DNA from: Paraburkholderia rhizosphaerae
GTDB taxonomy: Bacteria; Pseudomonadota; Gammaproteobacteria; Burkholderiales; Burkholderiaceae
Assembly (NCBI RefSeq): GCF_004366595.1
Contig: NZ_SORE01000003.1
Span: forward strand, 186,001-250,000
Length of the DNA: 64,000 nt
Direction of reading: 5' to 3'
The position numbers and the translations under genes are program-made. Positions 26,406 through 37,028 of this stretch are shown here, piece by piece. Within the stretch, counting starts at the first letter, position 1. Each line of letters begins with the position of its first letter. The notes beneath the pieces were generated by a model. The model ran no database searches. It was not told the DNA's origin and was given only the letters and a program-made list of their open reading frames with translations.

Positions 26406-26786
26406 CTAACTGTTGCTTGCGCCGCCCGATGAGGCCGGCGCGGGGGCCGGCGTAGACGGTGTAGAGGACTTGGCTTCAGCGCTGCCCGACGACGCGTTAT
26501 CGGCCGGCGCGGACGTGCCGCCTTCGGTCGATGCGCCTGCGCTGCTACTGTCGCCATTGCCGTTCTTACCGGATGCGTTCGACGCATTCGGCGCGTTGGA
26601 GTTGCCGCCGCGGAAATCGGTAACGTACCAGCCCGAGCCTTTCAGCTGAAAGCCCGCGGCGGTGACCTGCTTGCGGAACGTTTCGGCTCCGCACTCCGGG
26701 CAGCGCGTCAACGGCGCGTCGCTCAGCTTCTGAAGCACGTCTTTCCCGAAGCCGCACGACTCGCAACGGTATGAGTAGATCGGCAT
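26406..26786 (-). CDS. FmdB-family zinc ribbon protein
   Basis: 126 residues. The first 60 form a small zinc ribbon: YSYRCESCGFGKDVLQKLSD and LTRCPECGAETFRKQVTAAG, two CxxC pairs. The remaining 60 or so residues are low-complexity Ser/Ala/Gly/Asn/Pro, likely disordered, and vary widely among homologues. The family is named for putative regulators of formamidase but its role is unknown. It heads the cluster with DUF502 and aspS, suggesting a link to translation or ribosome-related functions, which is inference only. Confidence 0.9.
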   Translation of the reverse strand: MPIYSYRCESCGFGKDVLQKLSDAPLTRCPECGAETFRKQVTAAGFQLKGSGWYVTDFRGGNSNAPNASNASGKNGNGDSSSAGASTEGGTSAPADNASSGSAEAKSSTPSTPAPAPASSGGASNS

Positions 26787-26997
26787 GACCTTTGTCCCTA
26801 CAGAAATCTTGGAAGCGCTTGCAAAGCCTTGAATTATAGCCGCAAACGGTGTCGACTCCCGGAAATCGGGTATCGGCGGGCACGGAGATTGTTCGCCGGT
26901 AACCGGACCGCGAGGCCGGTTTTTGACGTCAGCGCGTGGGTAGCTTGCGGTAACGCCGGAAGGCGAACCCGTTAGCTGAGGGCGGCGGGCGCGAGAA

Positions 26998-27675
26998 TCA
27001 AGTGCGCGAAGCGTGCGATGGCGCGCGTCGACGCCAGGTCAACCAGCGCTCGCGGCCCGCGAAGACGTCGATCGAATCGGCGACGGGTTCGTCTTCGAGC
27101 AGTTCGAATGAGGCTGCGAGCAGCGCATCGAGTTCCGCTCGATCGATGCCGAACGGCGGTCCTTTCCCGGTGGTCGCGATGAAAAAGAATCCGGCGAGCA
27201 ATCCGCCTTCGCGAAGCAACGACGCGACCTGTTTTGCGTAAGCGTCGCGCCGCGCGGGCGGCAACGCGCACAGGAACGCGCGTTCATAGATCCAGCAAGG
27301 CGTGGTCGGCGGCTGATAAGCGAAGAAATCCGCCTGCTCCACGAATGCCGCGTGCGCCCCCATCTGCGTTCGCGCACGCTCAACCGCTTGCGACGCGAAA
27401 TCGATCGCGCGCACTGGCCAGCCGCGTTCGGCAAGCCAGCGCGCTTCCCACGCGCTGCCGCAGCCGGGAATCAGCACCGGCATCGGCGCGTGGCGCGCGG
27501 CGAAGGTCTTGAATGCAGCCGGCACGCCGGCCTGGTCCCAAGGCGTGAAGCCTTGTGCGAAACGCTCGTCCCAGAAGTCCGCGGCGTTCGGATCGCGGGT
27601 CGAAAATTCGGGTGCCGCTGCTGGATTTTGCGGGCCGGAGCCGGGAGGTACCGGCGGTTGTTGAGGTTTCGTCAT
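26998..27675 (-). CDS. TPMT-family SAM-dependent methyltransferase
   Basis: 225 residues. FWDERFAQGFTPWDQAGVP is the N-terminal signature of the thiopurine S-methyltransferase family, VLIPGCGSAWEARWLAERGW is the SAM-binding glycine loop, and WIYERAFLCALPPARRDAYA is the family's conserved mid-region. Bacterial relatives methylate thiols, selenium or tellurium compounds, or halides; this member's substrate is not readable. The first 25 residues are Pro-rich and probably disordered. It runs with ubiB but 111 bp apart. Confidence 0.88.
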   Translation of the reverse strand: MTKPQQPPVPPGSGPQNPAAAPEFSTRDPNAADFWDERFAQGFTPWDQAGVPAAFKTFAARHAPMPVLIPGCGSAWEARWLAERGWPVRAIDFASQAVERARTQMGAHAAFVEQADFFAYQPPTTPCWIYERAFLCALPPARRDAYAKQVASLLREGGLLAGFFFIATTGKGPPFGIDRAELDALLAASFELLEDEPVADSIDVFAGRERWLTWRRRAPSHASRT

Positions 27676-27786
27676 CGACTTTCCTCAGGAAATACTGCGG
27701 CGCCGGCGTGAACGGGTTGTCGCTGTGCGCCGCTCGATTGCCGCCCTGTATCGATTGTAGGCCGCTCGATTGCCATCTCCAGCCAC

Positions 27787-29364
27787 TCACCCGCCGTAAG
27801 CGAATGCGATCCACGCACGCGCGAGCACCGCGCCGACGCCGACCGCGACGCCGAACATCAACAAGCCTTGCAGCAGCCGGTTGGTGCGCTTCTGTTCGAG
27901 CAGAATCTGACGGATCGTTTCGTCATTGACGCCACGCTGCGCGTCGTGCCGAAGCGCTAGCGCCTGGTGCACGAGCCGCGGCAATTGCGGCAACGTTTTG
28001 CTCCACTGTGGCGCTTCTATCTTCAGCCGCTCGTACCAGCCGCGCATGCCGATCTGCTCGTTCATCCAGCGTTCGAGGTAAGGCTTCGCCGTCTTCCACA
28101 GGTCCAGCTCAGGATCGAGCGAGCGGCCGAGGCCTTCGACGTTGAGCATCGTCTTTTGCAGCAGCACCAGCTGCGGCTGGATCTCAACGTTGAAGCGGCG
28201 CGACGTCGAGAAAAGCCGCATCAGCACCTGGCCGAGTGAGATGTCTTTCAGCGCGCGATCGAAATAAGGCTCGCACACCGCGCGAATCGCGCTTTCCAGT
28301 TCCTCGACACGCGTGTTCGGCGGCACCCAGCCCGACTCGAGGTGCAGCGTCGCGACGCGGTGGTAATCGCGCTTGAAGAACGCGAGAAAGTTCTGTGCGA
28401 GATAGTTCTTGTCGAAATCCGACAGCGCGCCGACGATCCCGAAGTCGAGCGCGATATAGCGTCCGAAATGCGTCGGATCGAGACTCACCTGGATATTGCC
28501 CGGGTGCATGTCCGCGTGAAAGAAGCCGTCGCGAAACACCTGCGTGAAGAAAATCTCGACCCCTTCGCGCGCGAGCTTCGGAATATCGACGCCAGCCGCG
28601 CGCAGTGTTTCCACCTGGCTAATCGGCACGCCCACCATGCGCTCCATCACGAGCACGTTCGGCGTGCAGAACTCCCAGTACATCTCGGGCACGAGCAGCA
28701 GATCGAGTCCGGCGAAGTTGCGCCGCAGCTGGCTGCCGTTCGCGGCTTCGCGCATCAGGTCGAGCTCGTCGTGCAGATACTTGTCGAACTCGCCGACCAC
28801 CTCCCGCGGTTTGAGCCGCTTGCCGTCCGCCCACAGCCGTTCGGCCCATACGGCGATATCGCGCAGCAGCGCGAGGTCCGAGTCGATCACCGGAAGCATG
28901 TTCGGGCGCAGCACCTTCACCGCGACCGACTTGCCCGCATGCTGACCGGCCTTCACCGTCGCGAAGTGCACCTGCGCGATCGATGCGCTCGCGACCGGCA
29001 CGCGCTCGAAATCGTCGAACAGCACACTGACCGGCGCGCCCAGCGCCTTCTCGATGATCGAGATCGCGACATCGGAGTCGAACGGCGGCACCTGATCCTG
29101 CAGCTTCGCAAGCTCGATCGCGATGTCGGGGCGCAGCAGGTCGCGCCGCGTCGACAGCACCTGGCCGAACTTCACGAAAATTGGCCCGAGACTCTCGAGC
29201 GCAAGACGCAAGCGCAACCCGGGCGGGTCCTCGAACTTGCGCCCGATCGTGGTGATGCGCAGTAACAGGCGCACGCGACGATCGTTGATGCGGCTCAGCA
29301 TCATCTCGTCGAGACCGAACCGGATGACCGTAAAGAAAATCTTGAGAAAGCGCAGAAAACGCAT
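27787..29364 (-). CDS. ubiB: Ubiquinone biosynthesis regulatory kinase-like protein UbiB
   Basis: Atypical ADCK/ABC1-family kinase-like protein needed for ubiquinone synthesis, a membrane-associated ATPase thought to help extract or deliver lipid intermediates. 525 residues. The KxGQ motif is in [19 protein letters not shown]. The AQVHFATVK region follows the Ala-rich nucleotide loop ([11 protein letters not shown]), and the catalytic-like loop and metal Asp are in [13 protein letters not shown] and IALDFGIVG. Two C-terminal hydrophobic helices ([20 protein letters not shown]) anchor it. It lies 15 bp after ubiJ. Confidence 0.96.
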   Translation of the reverse strand: MRFLRFLKIFFTVIRFGLDEMMLSRINDRRVRLLLRITTIGRKFEDPPGLRLRLALESLGPIFVKFGQVLSTRRDLLRPDIAIELAKLQDQVPPFDSDVAISIIEKALGAPVSVLFDDFERVPVASASIAQVHFATVKAGQHAGKSVAVKVLRPNMLPVIDSDLALLRDIAVWAERLWADGKRLKPREVVGEFDKYLHDELDLMREAANGSQLRRNFAGLDLLLVPEMYWEFCTPNVLVMERMVGVPISQVETLRAAGVDIPKLAREGVEIFFTQVFRDGFFHADMHPGNIQVSLDPTHFGRYIALDFGIVGALSDFDKNYLAQNFLAFFKRDYHRVATLHLESGWVPPNTRVEELESAIRAVCEPYFDRALKDISLGQVLMRLFSTSRRFNVEIQPQLVLLQKTMLNVEGLGRSLDPELDLWKTAKPYLERWMNEQIGMRGWYERLKIEAPQWSKTLPQLPRLVHQALALRHDAQRGVNDETIRQILLEQKRTNRLLQGLLMFGVAVGVGAVLARAWIAFAYGG

Positions 29365-29379
29365 GGTTGAGCCCGGTGA

Positions 29380-30024
29380 CTAGCGCGTGCCGCGCGCGTT
29401 GGCGGCGGCACCCGGCGCAGCATTGCCGCGGGCTTCGACCTTCTGTTCGACGCGCTCGATGCGCTTTTCGACGCGCGCAAGCGTATCGCGGGCGCGCGCG
29501 AGTTCGGCGTTGAAGCCGTCTAGCGCGGCGCGGCGCACGAGCTGCGGGTTTTCATCGAGCAGATATTCGGCGACCGAGTCGAGCAGATTGCGCCCGGTGC
29601 GGCGCGCATGCTCGCCGACCGAGCGCGCAAACGACGCGATTCGCCATGCGGGCCCATCGCCGATAAACCGCGCGAGATCTTCCTCCGGCTCCCAGCGCAG
29701 ATGCTCGGCGAGCTTCGCGATCAACGTGGCGAACTCCGCATCCCCTTCGATCTTTACATGCTTCATCACCGCCGCCTGGCCGCCTTGCAGAAACACCGGC
29801 AGCGCATCGGCGGGCACCGACACCGTGACATCCACCTGCGGCGCCGCGCTTTCGTCGACGGCGGCGACATAGCCTTCCGGCTGCACCAACAGCATCATGA
29901 CGACCGGAGAACACGACAGCCGGGCAATCTTCCCGGCATAAGGAGCGAGGCGCTCGCGAGCCCACGATTCGCGGGCGAGCAGATGGTTGACGGCAGCGGC
30001 AAAGGGCTTGGCGGCAAGAGTCAT
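29380..30024 (-). CDS. ubiJ: Ubiquinone biosynthesis accessory factor UbiJ (SCP2 domain)
   Basis: 214 residues. The N-terminal SCP2-like lipid-binding domain (residues about 10-110; VEG/VPADALPVFLQGG, VKIEGDAEFATLIAKLAEHL) is followed by a helical stretch and a C-terminal coiled coil (ARARDTLARVEKRIERVEQK). UbiJ organises the soluble Ubi complex and presents the lipid substrate to the hydroxylases and methyltransferases. Tight linkage to ubiB, with ubiE a few genes upstream, supports the call. The tail after the coiled coil is Ala/Gly-rich and probably disordered. Confidence 0.92.
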   Translation of the reverse strand: MTLAAKPFAAAVNHLLARESWARERLAPYAGKIARLSCSPVVMMLLVQPEGYVAAVDESAAPQVDVTVSVPADALPVFLQGGQAAVMKHVKIEGDAEFATLIAKLAEHLRWEPEEDLARFIGDGPAWRIASFARSVGEHARRTGRNLLDSVAEYLLDENPQLVRRAALDGFNAELARARDTLARVEKRIERVEQKVEARGNAAPGAAANARGTR

Positions 30025-30038
30025 CGGGTGTTGGAATG

Positions 30039-30073
30039 AAAAAACCCGCGCAAGCGGCTTGCCTGCGCGGGTT
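30039..30073 (-). terminator. Rho-independent terminator downstream of the Tim44-like gene
   Basis: A perfect 10-bp GC-rich stem (30043-30052 with 30064-30073) followed on the minus strand by six T residues (complement of 30039-30044). It separates the ubiE-side transcript from ubiJ-ubiB, which must then have their own promoter or rely on read-through. Confidence 0.85.
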
Positions 30074-30161
30074 CCTATTGTAGCGTCCGTTCTCTTTCCG
30101 GCCTCCTCTGCCGAACGGGCTATTGACTCCTCACCGCGGTCTGTTCACCGCGGCGGCGAAG

Positions 30162-31163
30162 TCAGTGATGCGTAACCTGCTGAATGCCGGCCAGCAACCA
30201 GCCTTCGCCGCTCTTCGTCGATTTCGACAGATTCCAGATCTCGGCGAAAGGCTCGGCCGCGCCTCCAACCGTCTCGCGAATCAGCCCGGAAAAGCGCACG
30301 CTCGCGAGGTATTCGTCGGCGCGGTCTTCGATGCCGAGCAATTCCGCATTCAGTTGCACGACGTCCGTCTGGTTGCGCTCCTGACCGCGCGAATCGAGAT
30401 CGATCTTGACCTCCGCGAACATCTCGGGCGTCGTGAACTCGCGGATGTCGGCCATGTTGCCGGTATCCCATGCTGCCTGCAGTCGCACGAAATACACCTT
30501 CGCATTGCGCAGGAACGCTTCCGAGTCGAAGTTCGCGGGCAGCGCCGCGGCAGTCTCGACACGCGGCGTGTTCAACGGATTGCCTTGCGGCTCGAGGTAC
30601 GAACCGCTAGGCGGCGCGGTATAGCGCGGCTCCTGCGAGTAGCCGGTGCCACCCGCGTTGAGCGTCGGCGAGCCGCCCGCGTACGCCGGCGCGTTCGCGT
30701 CGCGCTTGCGGCCGAAGAATTTGCGGATCAGCCAGATCGCAACGAACGCGATCAGCGCGATAACGATGAAGTTGGCCATTGCGCCTGCGAACGCCTCGCC
30801 AAGCCCGAAGTGCGACAACAGCGCCGCGATACCGAGACCGGCGGCGAGACCCGCGATCGGACCGAGCCAGCGCGAGCGGTTAGGCTGCATTGCAGGCGCG
30901 GGAGCCGGCGCCGGCTGCGCGCGCTGCGTCTGCGCGCCCTGGCCTGGCTGCGTGGGCTGCGACGGCGGCGTGGTTTGCCGCTGCATCATCGACGACTCGT
31001 TCGACTGCCGGCCGAAACTGCGCCCGCCGCCCATGCGTCGCGCTTCAGCATCAAGCGAAGCCAGCGTGCCGACGGTGAGCAGACCGACCATCGCGAGCAG
31101 CCCGATTCTCCTCGCCCATGGCCCCACAACCTTACGATGAGATAACAGATTCGAATCGGACAT
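30162..31163 (-). CDS. Tim44-domain membrane protein
   Basis: 333 residues. A signal anchor near residues 20-38 (IGLLAMVGLLTVGTLASLDA) is followed by a Gln/Pro-rich linker, two closely spaced hydrophobic segments (GPIAGLAAGLGIAALLSHFG and ANFIVIALIAFVAIWLIRKF) and a C-terminal Tim44-like domain (FLRNAKVYFVRLQAAWDTGN, IREFTTPEMFAEVKIDLDSR, EIWNLSKSTKSGEGWLLAGI). The family shares its fold with the mitochondrial import motor anchor, but bacterial function is unknown; a cell-envelope role is likely. It sits 38 bp after ubiE. Start chosen at MSDSNLLSHR, preceded by AAGGAA. Confidence 0.88.
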   Translation of the reverse strand: MSDSNLLSHRKVVGPWARRIGLLAMVGLLTVGTLASLDAEARRMGGGRSFGRQSNESSMMQRQTTPPSQPTQPGQGAQTQRAQPAPAPAPAMQPNRSRWLGPIAGLAAGLGIAALLSHFGLGEAFAGAMANFIVIALIAFVAIWLIRKFFGRKRDANAPAYAGGSPTLNAGGTGYSQEPRYTAPPSGSYLEPQGNPLNTPRVETAAALPANFDSEAFLRNAKVYFVRLQAAWDTGNMADIREFTTPEMFAEVKIDLDSRGQERNQTDVVQLNAELLGIEDRADEYLASVRFSGLIRETVGGAAEPFAEIWNLSKSTKSGEGWLLAGIQQVTHH

Positions 31164-31201
31164 TTCTGCAAATTCCTTTAAGAAACGAGAGGTTAGGGAC
31201 G

Positions 31202-31933
31202 CTAATACTTTGTCCCGGTATGCAAGGCTACCACGCCAGCTGACAAATTGTAATATTTGACGCCGTCGATGCCAGCTTGTTCCATCATCGTTTTTAAAGT
31301 TTCCTGGTCCGGGTGCATCCGGATCGATTCGGCCAGGTAGCGATAACTCTCCGCGTCTTTGGCGAAACGCTCGCCAAGCCACGGCAACACCTTGAAAGAA
31401 TAGACGTCGTACGCCTTCTTCAGCGGGTCCCACACTTTTGAGAACTCGAGCACGAGCACGCGCCCGCCCGGTTTCAGCACACGGCGCATTTCGGCCAACG
31501 CGGCATCCTTGTGCGTCATGTTGCGCAAGCCGAATGCCACTGTGACCACGTCGAAGTAATTGTCCGGAAACGGAATCTGCTCCGCGTCGCAGAGCAGCGC
31601 AGGCGTCACCACGCCCTTGTCCAGCAGCCGGTCGCGGCCCACGCGCAACATCGATTCGTTGATGTCGGTATGCCAGACCTCGCCGGTGGGCCCGGCCTGC
31701 TTCGCGAAGGCCTTCGACAGGTCGCCGGTGCCGCCCGCGAGGTCGAGCACCTTGAAGCCCGTCCGCACGTTCGCCTGCGAGATCGTGAAAGCCTTCCAAG
31801 CGCGATGCAGCCCGCCCGACATCAGGTCGTTCATCAGGTCATAGTTCGAGGCGACCGAGTGGAATACGCCCGCCACCTTCTTCGCTTTGTCCTGTTCGTC
31901 GACCGTCTGATAGCCGAAGTGGGTTTTGCTCAT
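31202..31933 (-). CDS. ubiE: Ubiquinone/menaquinone biosynthesis C-methyltransferase UbiE
   Basis: SAM-dependent C-methylation in ubiquinone synthesis. 243 residues. The sequence has the family signature [17 protein letters not shown], the SAM-binding loop [16 protein letters not shown], and motif [42 protein letters not shown] and the C-terminal [17 protein letters not shown] complete the fold. Co-directional with DUF971, Tim44-like, ubiJ and ubiB genes, a conserved beta-proteobacterial ubiquinone neighbourhood. Confidence 0.97.
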   Translation of the reverse strand: MSKTHFGYQTVDEQDKAKKVAGVFHSVASNYDLMNDLMSGGLHRAWKAFTISQANVRTGFKVLDLAGGTGDLSKAFAKQAGPTGEVWHTDINESMLRVGRDRLLDKGVVTPALLCDAEQIPFPDNYFDVVTVAFGLRNMTHKDAALAEMRRVLKPGGRVLVLEFSKVWDPLKKAYDVYSFKVLPWLGERFAKDAESYRYLAESIRMHPDQETLKTMMEQAGIDGVKYYNLSAGVVALHTGTKY

Positions 31934-32011
31934 CGCGCTTGTCCTTTCGCGTTTTTTGACGATTGTTGCGCCGCATCGAAGCGGCGCGCGGGCGAATGGT
32001 ACCAGCCCGCG

Positions 32012-32431
32012 TCAGTGGCAGTGGCCGTGCCCGTGCGGCGCCTGCGCGGCGGCCATCGGCGCGTCACGGTCGACGCCTGCAGCCGCGAGAGAGTCGAGAT
32101 ACTCGCGCCACAGTTCGTCCTGGCGAGTCGCGAGATCCCACAGCAGGTCCCATGAATAGATGCCAGTCGAATGGCCGTCCGAGAAGGTCGGCTGAATCGC
32201 ATAGTTGCCGACGCCTTCGAGCGCGGTGATGGTCACGTCGCGCTTGCCCGTTTGCAGTGTCTCCTGGCCGGGCCCGTGGCCGCGCACCTCGGCCGAAGGC
32301 GAGTACACGCGCAGCAGCTCGAACGCCACCCGGTACGACACGCCATTTGCATATTGCAGTTCCAGCACACGCGACACCGCGTGCACGACAACCCCGGTCG
32401 GCACCGGCGTGTCGGAAGTCAGTCCACTCAT
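32012..32431 (-). CDS. DUF971 (gamma-butyrobetaine hydroxylase-like N-terminal) domain protein
   Basis: 139 residues consisting almost only of a DUF971 domain. SRVLELQYANGVSYRVAFEL, the SAEVRGHGP motif and VGNYAIQPTFSDGHSTGIYS are typical, and the fold resembles the small metal-binding N-terminal domain of gamma-butyrobetaine hydroxylases. Function in bacteria is unresolved; links to iron-sulfur assembly have been proposed for the family. The last residues, HGHGHCH, form a His-rich metal-binding-like tail. The ATG at 32431 is well served by GAGGTGA. It lies 7 bp after the HIT gene. Confidence 0.88.
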   Translation of the reverse strand: MSGLTSDTPVPTGVVVHAVSRVLELQYANGVSYRVAFELLRVYSPSAEVRGHGPGQETLQTGKRDVTITALEGVGNYAIQPTFSDGHSTGIYSWDLLWDLATRQDELWREYLDSLAAAGVDRDAPMAAAQAPHGHGHCH

Positions 32432-32438
32432 GGTCACC

Positions 32439-32867
32439 TCAAGCGAGAGCCTGTTCGATCTCGCCACGCACTGCGTCGCGCAGTAGCGTGGCCTGCGCAC
32501 GACGCTGCGACAGCATCGCTTCCGACACGGTCCGCTGACGCGGCGCCCAGATCGGCAACGGGAAGTGCGCGTCGTTCGAAAAGCGCGGAATTACATGCCA
32601 GTGCACGTGCGGCACCTGGTTGCCAAGGCTCGCCAGGTTGATCTTCACCGGTTTCAGAATGCGCCGCATCGCGCGTTCGACCGCATTCACGGTGCGCATT
32701 ACGCGGTCGCGCTCCGCATCGGCCAGGTCGGAAAACTCGGCCACGTGCTGAGTCCAGATTACCCGGCAGAACCCCGGGTAATCCGGTTCGTCGGCAAGAA
32801 CGACACGCAGCGTGTCGTCCTGCCACAAGATATCGCCGCCGTCTTCGCGGCAGAAAATACAATCCAT
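32439..32867 (-). CDS. HIT-family nucleotide-binding hydrolase/transferase
   Basis: 142 residues. The N-terminal CIFCREDGGDILWQDDTLRV has the Cys pair common in this branch, and the catalytic triad motif is HVHWHVIPRF. Such proteins hydrolyse or transfer nucleotidyl groups from dinucleoside polyphosphates or AMP conjugates; substrate unknown. It lies between the large FAD/Fe-S oxidoreductase gene and DUF971, with gaps of 33 and 7 bp, so is probably part of the same transcript. Confidence 0.92.
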   Translation of the reverse strand: MDCIFCREDGGDILWQDDTLRVVLADEPDYPGFCRVIWTQHVAEFSDLADAERDRVMRTVNAVERAMRRILKPVKINLASLGNQVPHVHWHVIPRFSNDAHFPLPIWAPRQRTVSEAMLSQRRAQATLLRDAVRGEIEQALA

Positions 32868-32900
32868 CGTCGCCCTCGAGCGCCTAACGTCATGCGTGCA

Positions 32901-35900
32901 TTAGACCAGCACGCGTTCGATTCCGCCATTATTCGCGCGCTGAACGTAGTCGGCCATCCAGTTCTCGCCGAGCACGTGGCGTGCAATTTCCACCACGATA
33001 TAGTCCGCTTCGATGTTCGCGTCTTCGTTGTAGCGCGACAGGCCTTGCAAACATGACGGGCAGCTGGTCAGGATTTTCACGTCCGTCGCGCCACCATTTG
33101 CCGCCTTTGCGCCAGCCGCCGCCGCGCCGGGTTGCGGTCCGTCGCCGGCCTTCAGCACCGAGCCGGACGCCGCGCCGGCAGCACCGGCCGCTGCATTGGC
33201 CATATTGATCGCATTCGAGCCGGCCTCGGCGACGAGCGCAATGCCGCGCAGCTTCGCCGCGCCCTTGCGGATTTCCTCTTCCTTGCGAAAACGCACTTGC
33301 GTCGACACGTCCGGACGCGTCACCGCCAGCGTGCCGGATTCACCGCAGCAGCGGTCGTTCTTTTCGATCTTGTAACCGTCGTGCTCCGAGCCCATCAACT
33401 GGTTGACGAGCTTGACCGGGTCGATCGTCTTGATCGGCGTATGGCAAGGGTCGTGATACATGTAGCGGGTCCCCTTTACGCCATCGAGCTTGATGCCCTT
33501 TTCCAGCAGGAATTCGTGGATGTCGATAATCCGGCAGCCCGGGAAGATCTTGTCGAATTCGTAACCGGCGAGCTGGTCGTAGCAGGTGCCGCACGACACG
33601 ACGACCGTTTTGATGTCCAGGTAGTTCAGCGTGTTCGCGACGCGATGGAACAGCACGCGGTTATCGGTGACGATCTGCTCGGCCTTGTCGTACTGACCCG
33701 AGCCGCGCTGCGGGTAACCACAGCACAGATAGCCAGGCGGCAATACCGTTTGCACACCCGCTTCCCAAAGCATCGCCTGCGTCGCGAGGCCGACCTGCGA
33801 GAACAGGCGCTCGGAGCCGCAGCCCGGAAAGTAGAACACCGCTTCCGAATCGACGGTGGTCGCCTTCGGGTTGCGGATGATCGGCACGATCTTGTTGTCT
33901 TCGATGTCGAGCAGCGCGCGCGCCGTCTTCTTCGGCAGATTGCCCGGCATCTTCTTGTTCATGAAGTGAATGACCTGCTCGACAACCGGCGGCTTGCCCG
34001 TGGTTGCTGGCGGATGCGCGGTCTGCTTCTTCGCGAACTTCTTCAGCACGTCGTTGCCCAGCCGTTGCGCCTTGTAGCCGACGCCCATCATCGCGGTACG
34101 CGCGAGATTGATGGTCTGTGGATTGGTCGCGTTCAGGAAGAACATGCCCGCCGCATTGCCCGGGTTGAACTTCTTCTTGCCCATCTTGCGCAGCAGGTTG
34201 CGCATGTTCATCGTCACATCGCCGAAGTCGATCTTCACCGGACACGGCGTCGCGCATTTGTGACAGACCGTGCAGTGATCGGCGACGTCGTTGAACTCGT
34301 CCCAATGCTTGATCGACACGCCGCGGCGCGTCTGCTCCTCGTACAGGAACGCTTCGACCAGCAGCGACGTCGCGAGAATCTTGTTGCGCGGGCTGTACAG
34401 CAGGTTCGCGCGCGGCACGTGCGTCGCGCACACCGGCTTGCATTTCCCGCAGCGCAGGCAGTCCTTCACCGAGTCGGCGATCGCGCCAATATCGGACTGC
34501 TGCATGATCAGCGACTCGTAACCCATCAGGCCGAAGCTCGGCGTGTACGCGTTGCGCAGGTCCGCGCCCTCGAGCAGCTTGCCGGCGTTAAAGCGTCCGC
34601 GCGGATCGACGCGCTGCTTGTACGCGCGGAATTCGGCGATTTCGTCGTCGGTGAGGAATTCGAGCTTCGTGATACCGATGCCGTGCTCGCCGGAAATCAC
34701 GCCGTCAAGCGAGCGCGCGAGCTTCATGATGCGCGCGACCGCCGTATGCGCGTCCTGCAGCATCTCGTAGTTGTCGGAGTTGACGGGGATGTTCGTATGA
34801 ACGTTGCCGTCGCCCGCGTGCATGTGCAGCGCGACGAACACCCGGCCGCGCAGCACCTGCTTGTGAATGGCCTGCGCTTCGTCGAGGATCGGCTTGAACT
34901 CGCCGCCGTTGAAAATCTGCCGCAATTCCGCGCGAATTTCCTGCTTCCACGATACGCGTATCGTGCGGTCCTGCGTGACGTCGAACACGGTGACGCCCGG
35001 CTGTGCGTCGACCCGGTCCGCGAATTTTTCCGCGAGCGGTGCATAGCCGAGCCCGACCAGATAGTGCTGCGCTTCGCGCAGCGACAGATCGAGCTTGTCG
35101 CGCAGGAAGGTCCAGCGCGCGCGCACCTGATTCAGCAACTCGAGCGCATGCTGCACGCGATCTTCGAGCAGTTCGGCGCTCGGAATCTCGTTCGCGTCAT
35201 CGGTCTTGCCGAGCGGAAGCTTGCCGGCCTTGAAGAACGCTTCGAGCGCATCGACCAGTTGCAGCTTGTTCTTGATCGACAGCTCGATGTTGATGCGTTC
35301 GATGCCGTCGGTGTACTCGCCCATCCGGTTCAACGGAATCACGACGTCTTCGTTGATCTTGAACGCGTTGGTGTGCTTCGCGATCGCCGCGGTCCGGCTG
35401 CGGTCGAGCCAGAAGCGCTTGCGCGCCTCCGCGCTGACCGCGACGAAGCCTTCGCCGCTTTTGCCGTTCGCCATCCGCACGACTTCGGAGGTCGCGGCCG
35501 CGACTTTGTCCGCATCGTCGCCGACGATATCGCCGATCAGCACCATCTTCGGAAACGCATTGCGCTTGCTCTTCGTCGCATAGCCGACCGCGCGCAGATA
35601 GCGCTCGTCCAGATGCTCGAGGCCCGCGAGAATCGCGCCGCCCTCACGCGACGTTTCGAACAGGTAGTCCTTGATCTCGACGATGCTCGGAATCGCCTCG
35701 CGCGCCTGGCCGAAAAACTCGAGGCAGACGGTGCGCGTATGCGCGGGCATCTTGTGCAGCACCCAGCGCGCGGACGTGATGAGCCCATCGCAACCTTCCT
35801 TCTGCACGCCCGGCAGGCCGGCGAGGAATTTGTCGGTGACGTCCTTGCCGAGGCCTTCCTTCCGGAAGCGCCGCCCTTCGATGTCGAGCAACTCGGTGCG

Positions 35901-37028
35901 CAGCAGCTTTTCGCCCGGCGCATATTCGCCGTCGAACCACTTCAGTTCGAAGCGCGCAACCGGAATATCGTGAATCTTGCCGAGGTTGTGATCGAGCCGC
36001 GTGACTTCGAGCCAGTTGCCTTCCGGATCGACCATCCGCCACCACGCGAGATTGTCGAGCGCGGTGCCCCATAGCACCGCCTTCTTGCCGCCCGCGTTCA
36101 TCGCGATATTGCCGCCGATGCACGATGCGTCGAGCGACGTCGGGTCGACCGCGAACACGTAGCCCGCCTGCTCGGCCGCTTCGGTCACGCGGCGCGTGAC
36201 GACGCCCGCGCCGGAGTAAATGGTCGGCACCTTGCGCTCGACGCCCGGCAGATCGGCCAACTCGACCGCGCCGAGCTTTTCGAGCTTCTCGGTATTGATC
36301 ACCGCGGAAAACGGCGTCAGCGGCACCGCGCCACCGGTGTAGCCGGTACCGCCGCCACGCGGGATCACCGTCAGCCCGAGCTCGAAGCACGCTTTCACGA
36401 GGCCCGCGATTTCGTCTTCGCTATCCGGCGTCAGCACGACAAACGGATACTCGACGCGCCAGTCGGTCGCATCGGTCACATGCGATACGCGCGACAGCCC
36501 GTCGAAACGAATGTTGTCCTTCTGCGTGCGGCGGCCCAGTTCGCGCAGCGCGCGGCGGCGCAGATCGGCGCTTTGCTCGAACTCGTTCGCGAACGCTTCG
36601 ACCGCGCGCCGTGCCGCGGCGACCAGCGTCTCGACACGCGCGGCGCGATCGACGCCGGCGTCGTCATGATGCTCGGTGAGGTCCGCGCGGCGGCGCTTTT
36701 CGATTTCCGCGAGGCGGTGATGCAGCGCTTCGATCAGCAGCTTGCGACGCTTCGGATTGTCGAGCAGGTCGTCCTGCAGATACGGGTTGCGGCGCACGAC
36801 CCAGATGTCGCCGAGCACCTCGTACAGCATCCGCGCCGAACGGCCGGTGCGGCGCTCGCTGCGCAATTCGTCGAGCGCGGCCCACGCGTCGTGGCCGAGC
36901 AACCGGATGACGATTTCGCGATCGGAAAACGACGTGTAGTTATAGGGAATTTCGCGCAGGCGCGGGGCGGGATCGACGGCCACTGCGTGGGCGGCGCCGT
37001 GCGGATCGAATACTTGAGGTGCGTTCAT
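32901..37028 (-). CDS. FAD-binding / (Fe-S)-binding oxidoreductase with DUF3683 N-terminus
   Basis: 1375 residues. In order: DUF3683-type N-terminus ([19 protein letters not shown]); FAD-binding PCMH domain around residues 190-370 ([37 protein letters not shown]); FAD-oxidase C-terminal domain around 500-800 ([29 protein letters not shown]); two ferredoxin-like cysteine clusters ([17 protein letters not shown] and [14 protein letters not shown]); and CCG-type cysteine-rich domains ([42 protein letters not shown]). The layout combines GlcD-like and GlcF-like parts in one chain, so it most likely oxidises a 2-hydroxy acid such as D-lactate or glycolate and passes electrons to the quinone pool. 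Substrate is inferred only. Confidence 0.9.
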   Translation of the reverse strand: MNAPQVFDPHGAAHAVAVDPAPRLREIPYNYTSFSDREIVIRLLGHDAWAALDELRSERRTGRSARMLYEVLGDIWVVRRNPYLQDDLLDNPKRRKLLIEALHHRLAEIEKRRRADLTEHHDDAGVDRAARVETLVAAARRAVEAFANEFEQSADLRRRALRELGRRTQKDNIRFDGLSRVSHVTDATDWRVEYPFVVLTPDSEDEIAGLVKACFELGLTVIPRGGGTGYTGGAVPLTPFSAVINTEKLEKLGAVELADLPGVERKVPTIYSGAGVVTRRVTEAAEQAGYVFAVDPTSLDASCIGGNIAMNAGGKKAVLWGTALDNLAWWRMVDPEGNWLEVTRLDHNLGKIHDIPVARFELKWFDGEYAPGEKLLRTELLDIEGRRFRKEGLGKDVTDKFLAGLPGVQKEGCDGLITSARWVLHKMPAHTRTVCLEFFGQAREAIPSIVEIKDYLFETSREGGAILAGLEHLDERYLRAVGYATKSKRNAFPKMVLIGDIVGDDADKVAAATSEVVRMANGKSGEGFVAVSAEARKRFWLDRSRTAAIAKHTNAFKINEDVVIPLNRMGEYTDGIERINIELSIKNKLQLVDALEAFFKAGKLPLGKTDDANEIPSAELLEDRVQHALELLNQVRARWTFLRDKLDLSLREAQHYLVGLGYAPLAEKFADRVDAQPGVTVFDVTQDRTIRVSWKQEIRAELRQIFNGGEFKPILDEAQAIHKQVLRGRVFVALHMHAGDGNVHTNIPVNSDNYEMLQDAHTAVARIMKLARSLDGVISGEHGIGITKLEFLTDDEIAEFRAYKQRVDPRGRFNAGKLLEGADLRNAYTPSFGLMGYESLIMQQSDIGAIADSVKDCLRCGKCKPVCATHVPRANLLYSPRNKILATSLLVEAFLYEEQTRRGVSIKHWDEFNDVADHCTVCHKCATPCPVKIDFGDVTMNMRNLLRKMGKKKFNPGNAAGMFFLNATNPQTINLARTAMMGVGYKAQRLGNDVLKKFAKKQTAHPPATTGKPPVVEQVIHFMNKKMPGNLPKKTARALLDIEDNKIVPIIRNPKATTVDSEAVFYFPGCGSERLFSQVGLATQAMLWEAGVQTVLPPGYLCCGYPQRGSGQYDKAEQIVTDNRVLFHRVANTLNYLDIKTVVVSCGTCYDQLAGYEFDKIFPGCRIIDIHEFLLEKGIKLDGVKGTRYMYHDPCHTPIKTIDPVKLVNQLMGSEHDGYKIEKNDRCCGESGTLAVTRPDVSTQVRFRKEEEIRKGAAKLRGIALVAEAGSNAINMANAAAGAAGAASGSVLKAGDGPQPGAAAAGAKAANGGATDVKILTSCPSCLQGLSRYNEDANIEADYIVVEIARHVLGENWMADYVQRANNGGIERVLV

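Noticed and set aside
33132..36074. 980-codon open frame on the plus strand opposite the FAD/Fe-S oxidoreductase gene
   Set aside because: Arg/Val/Glu-rich translation with no domain, and it mirrors the codon pattern of the real gene on the other strand, as GC-rich genes often do.
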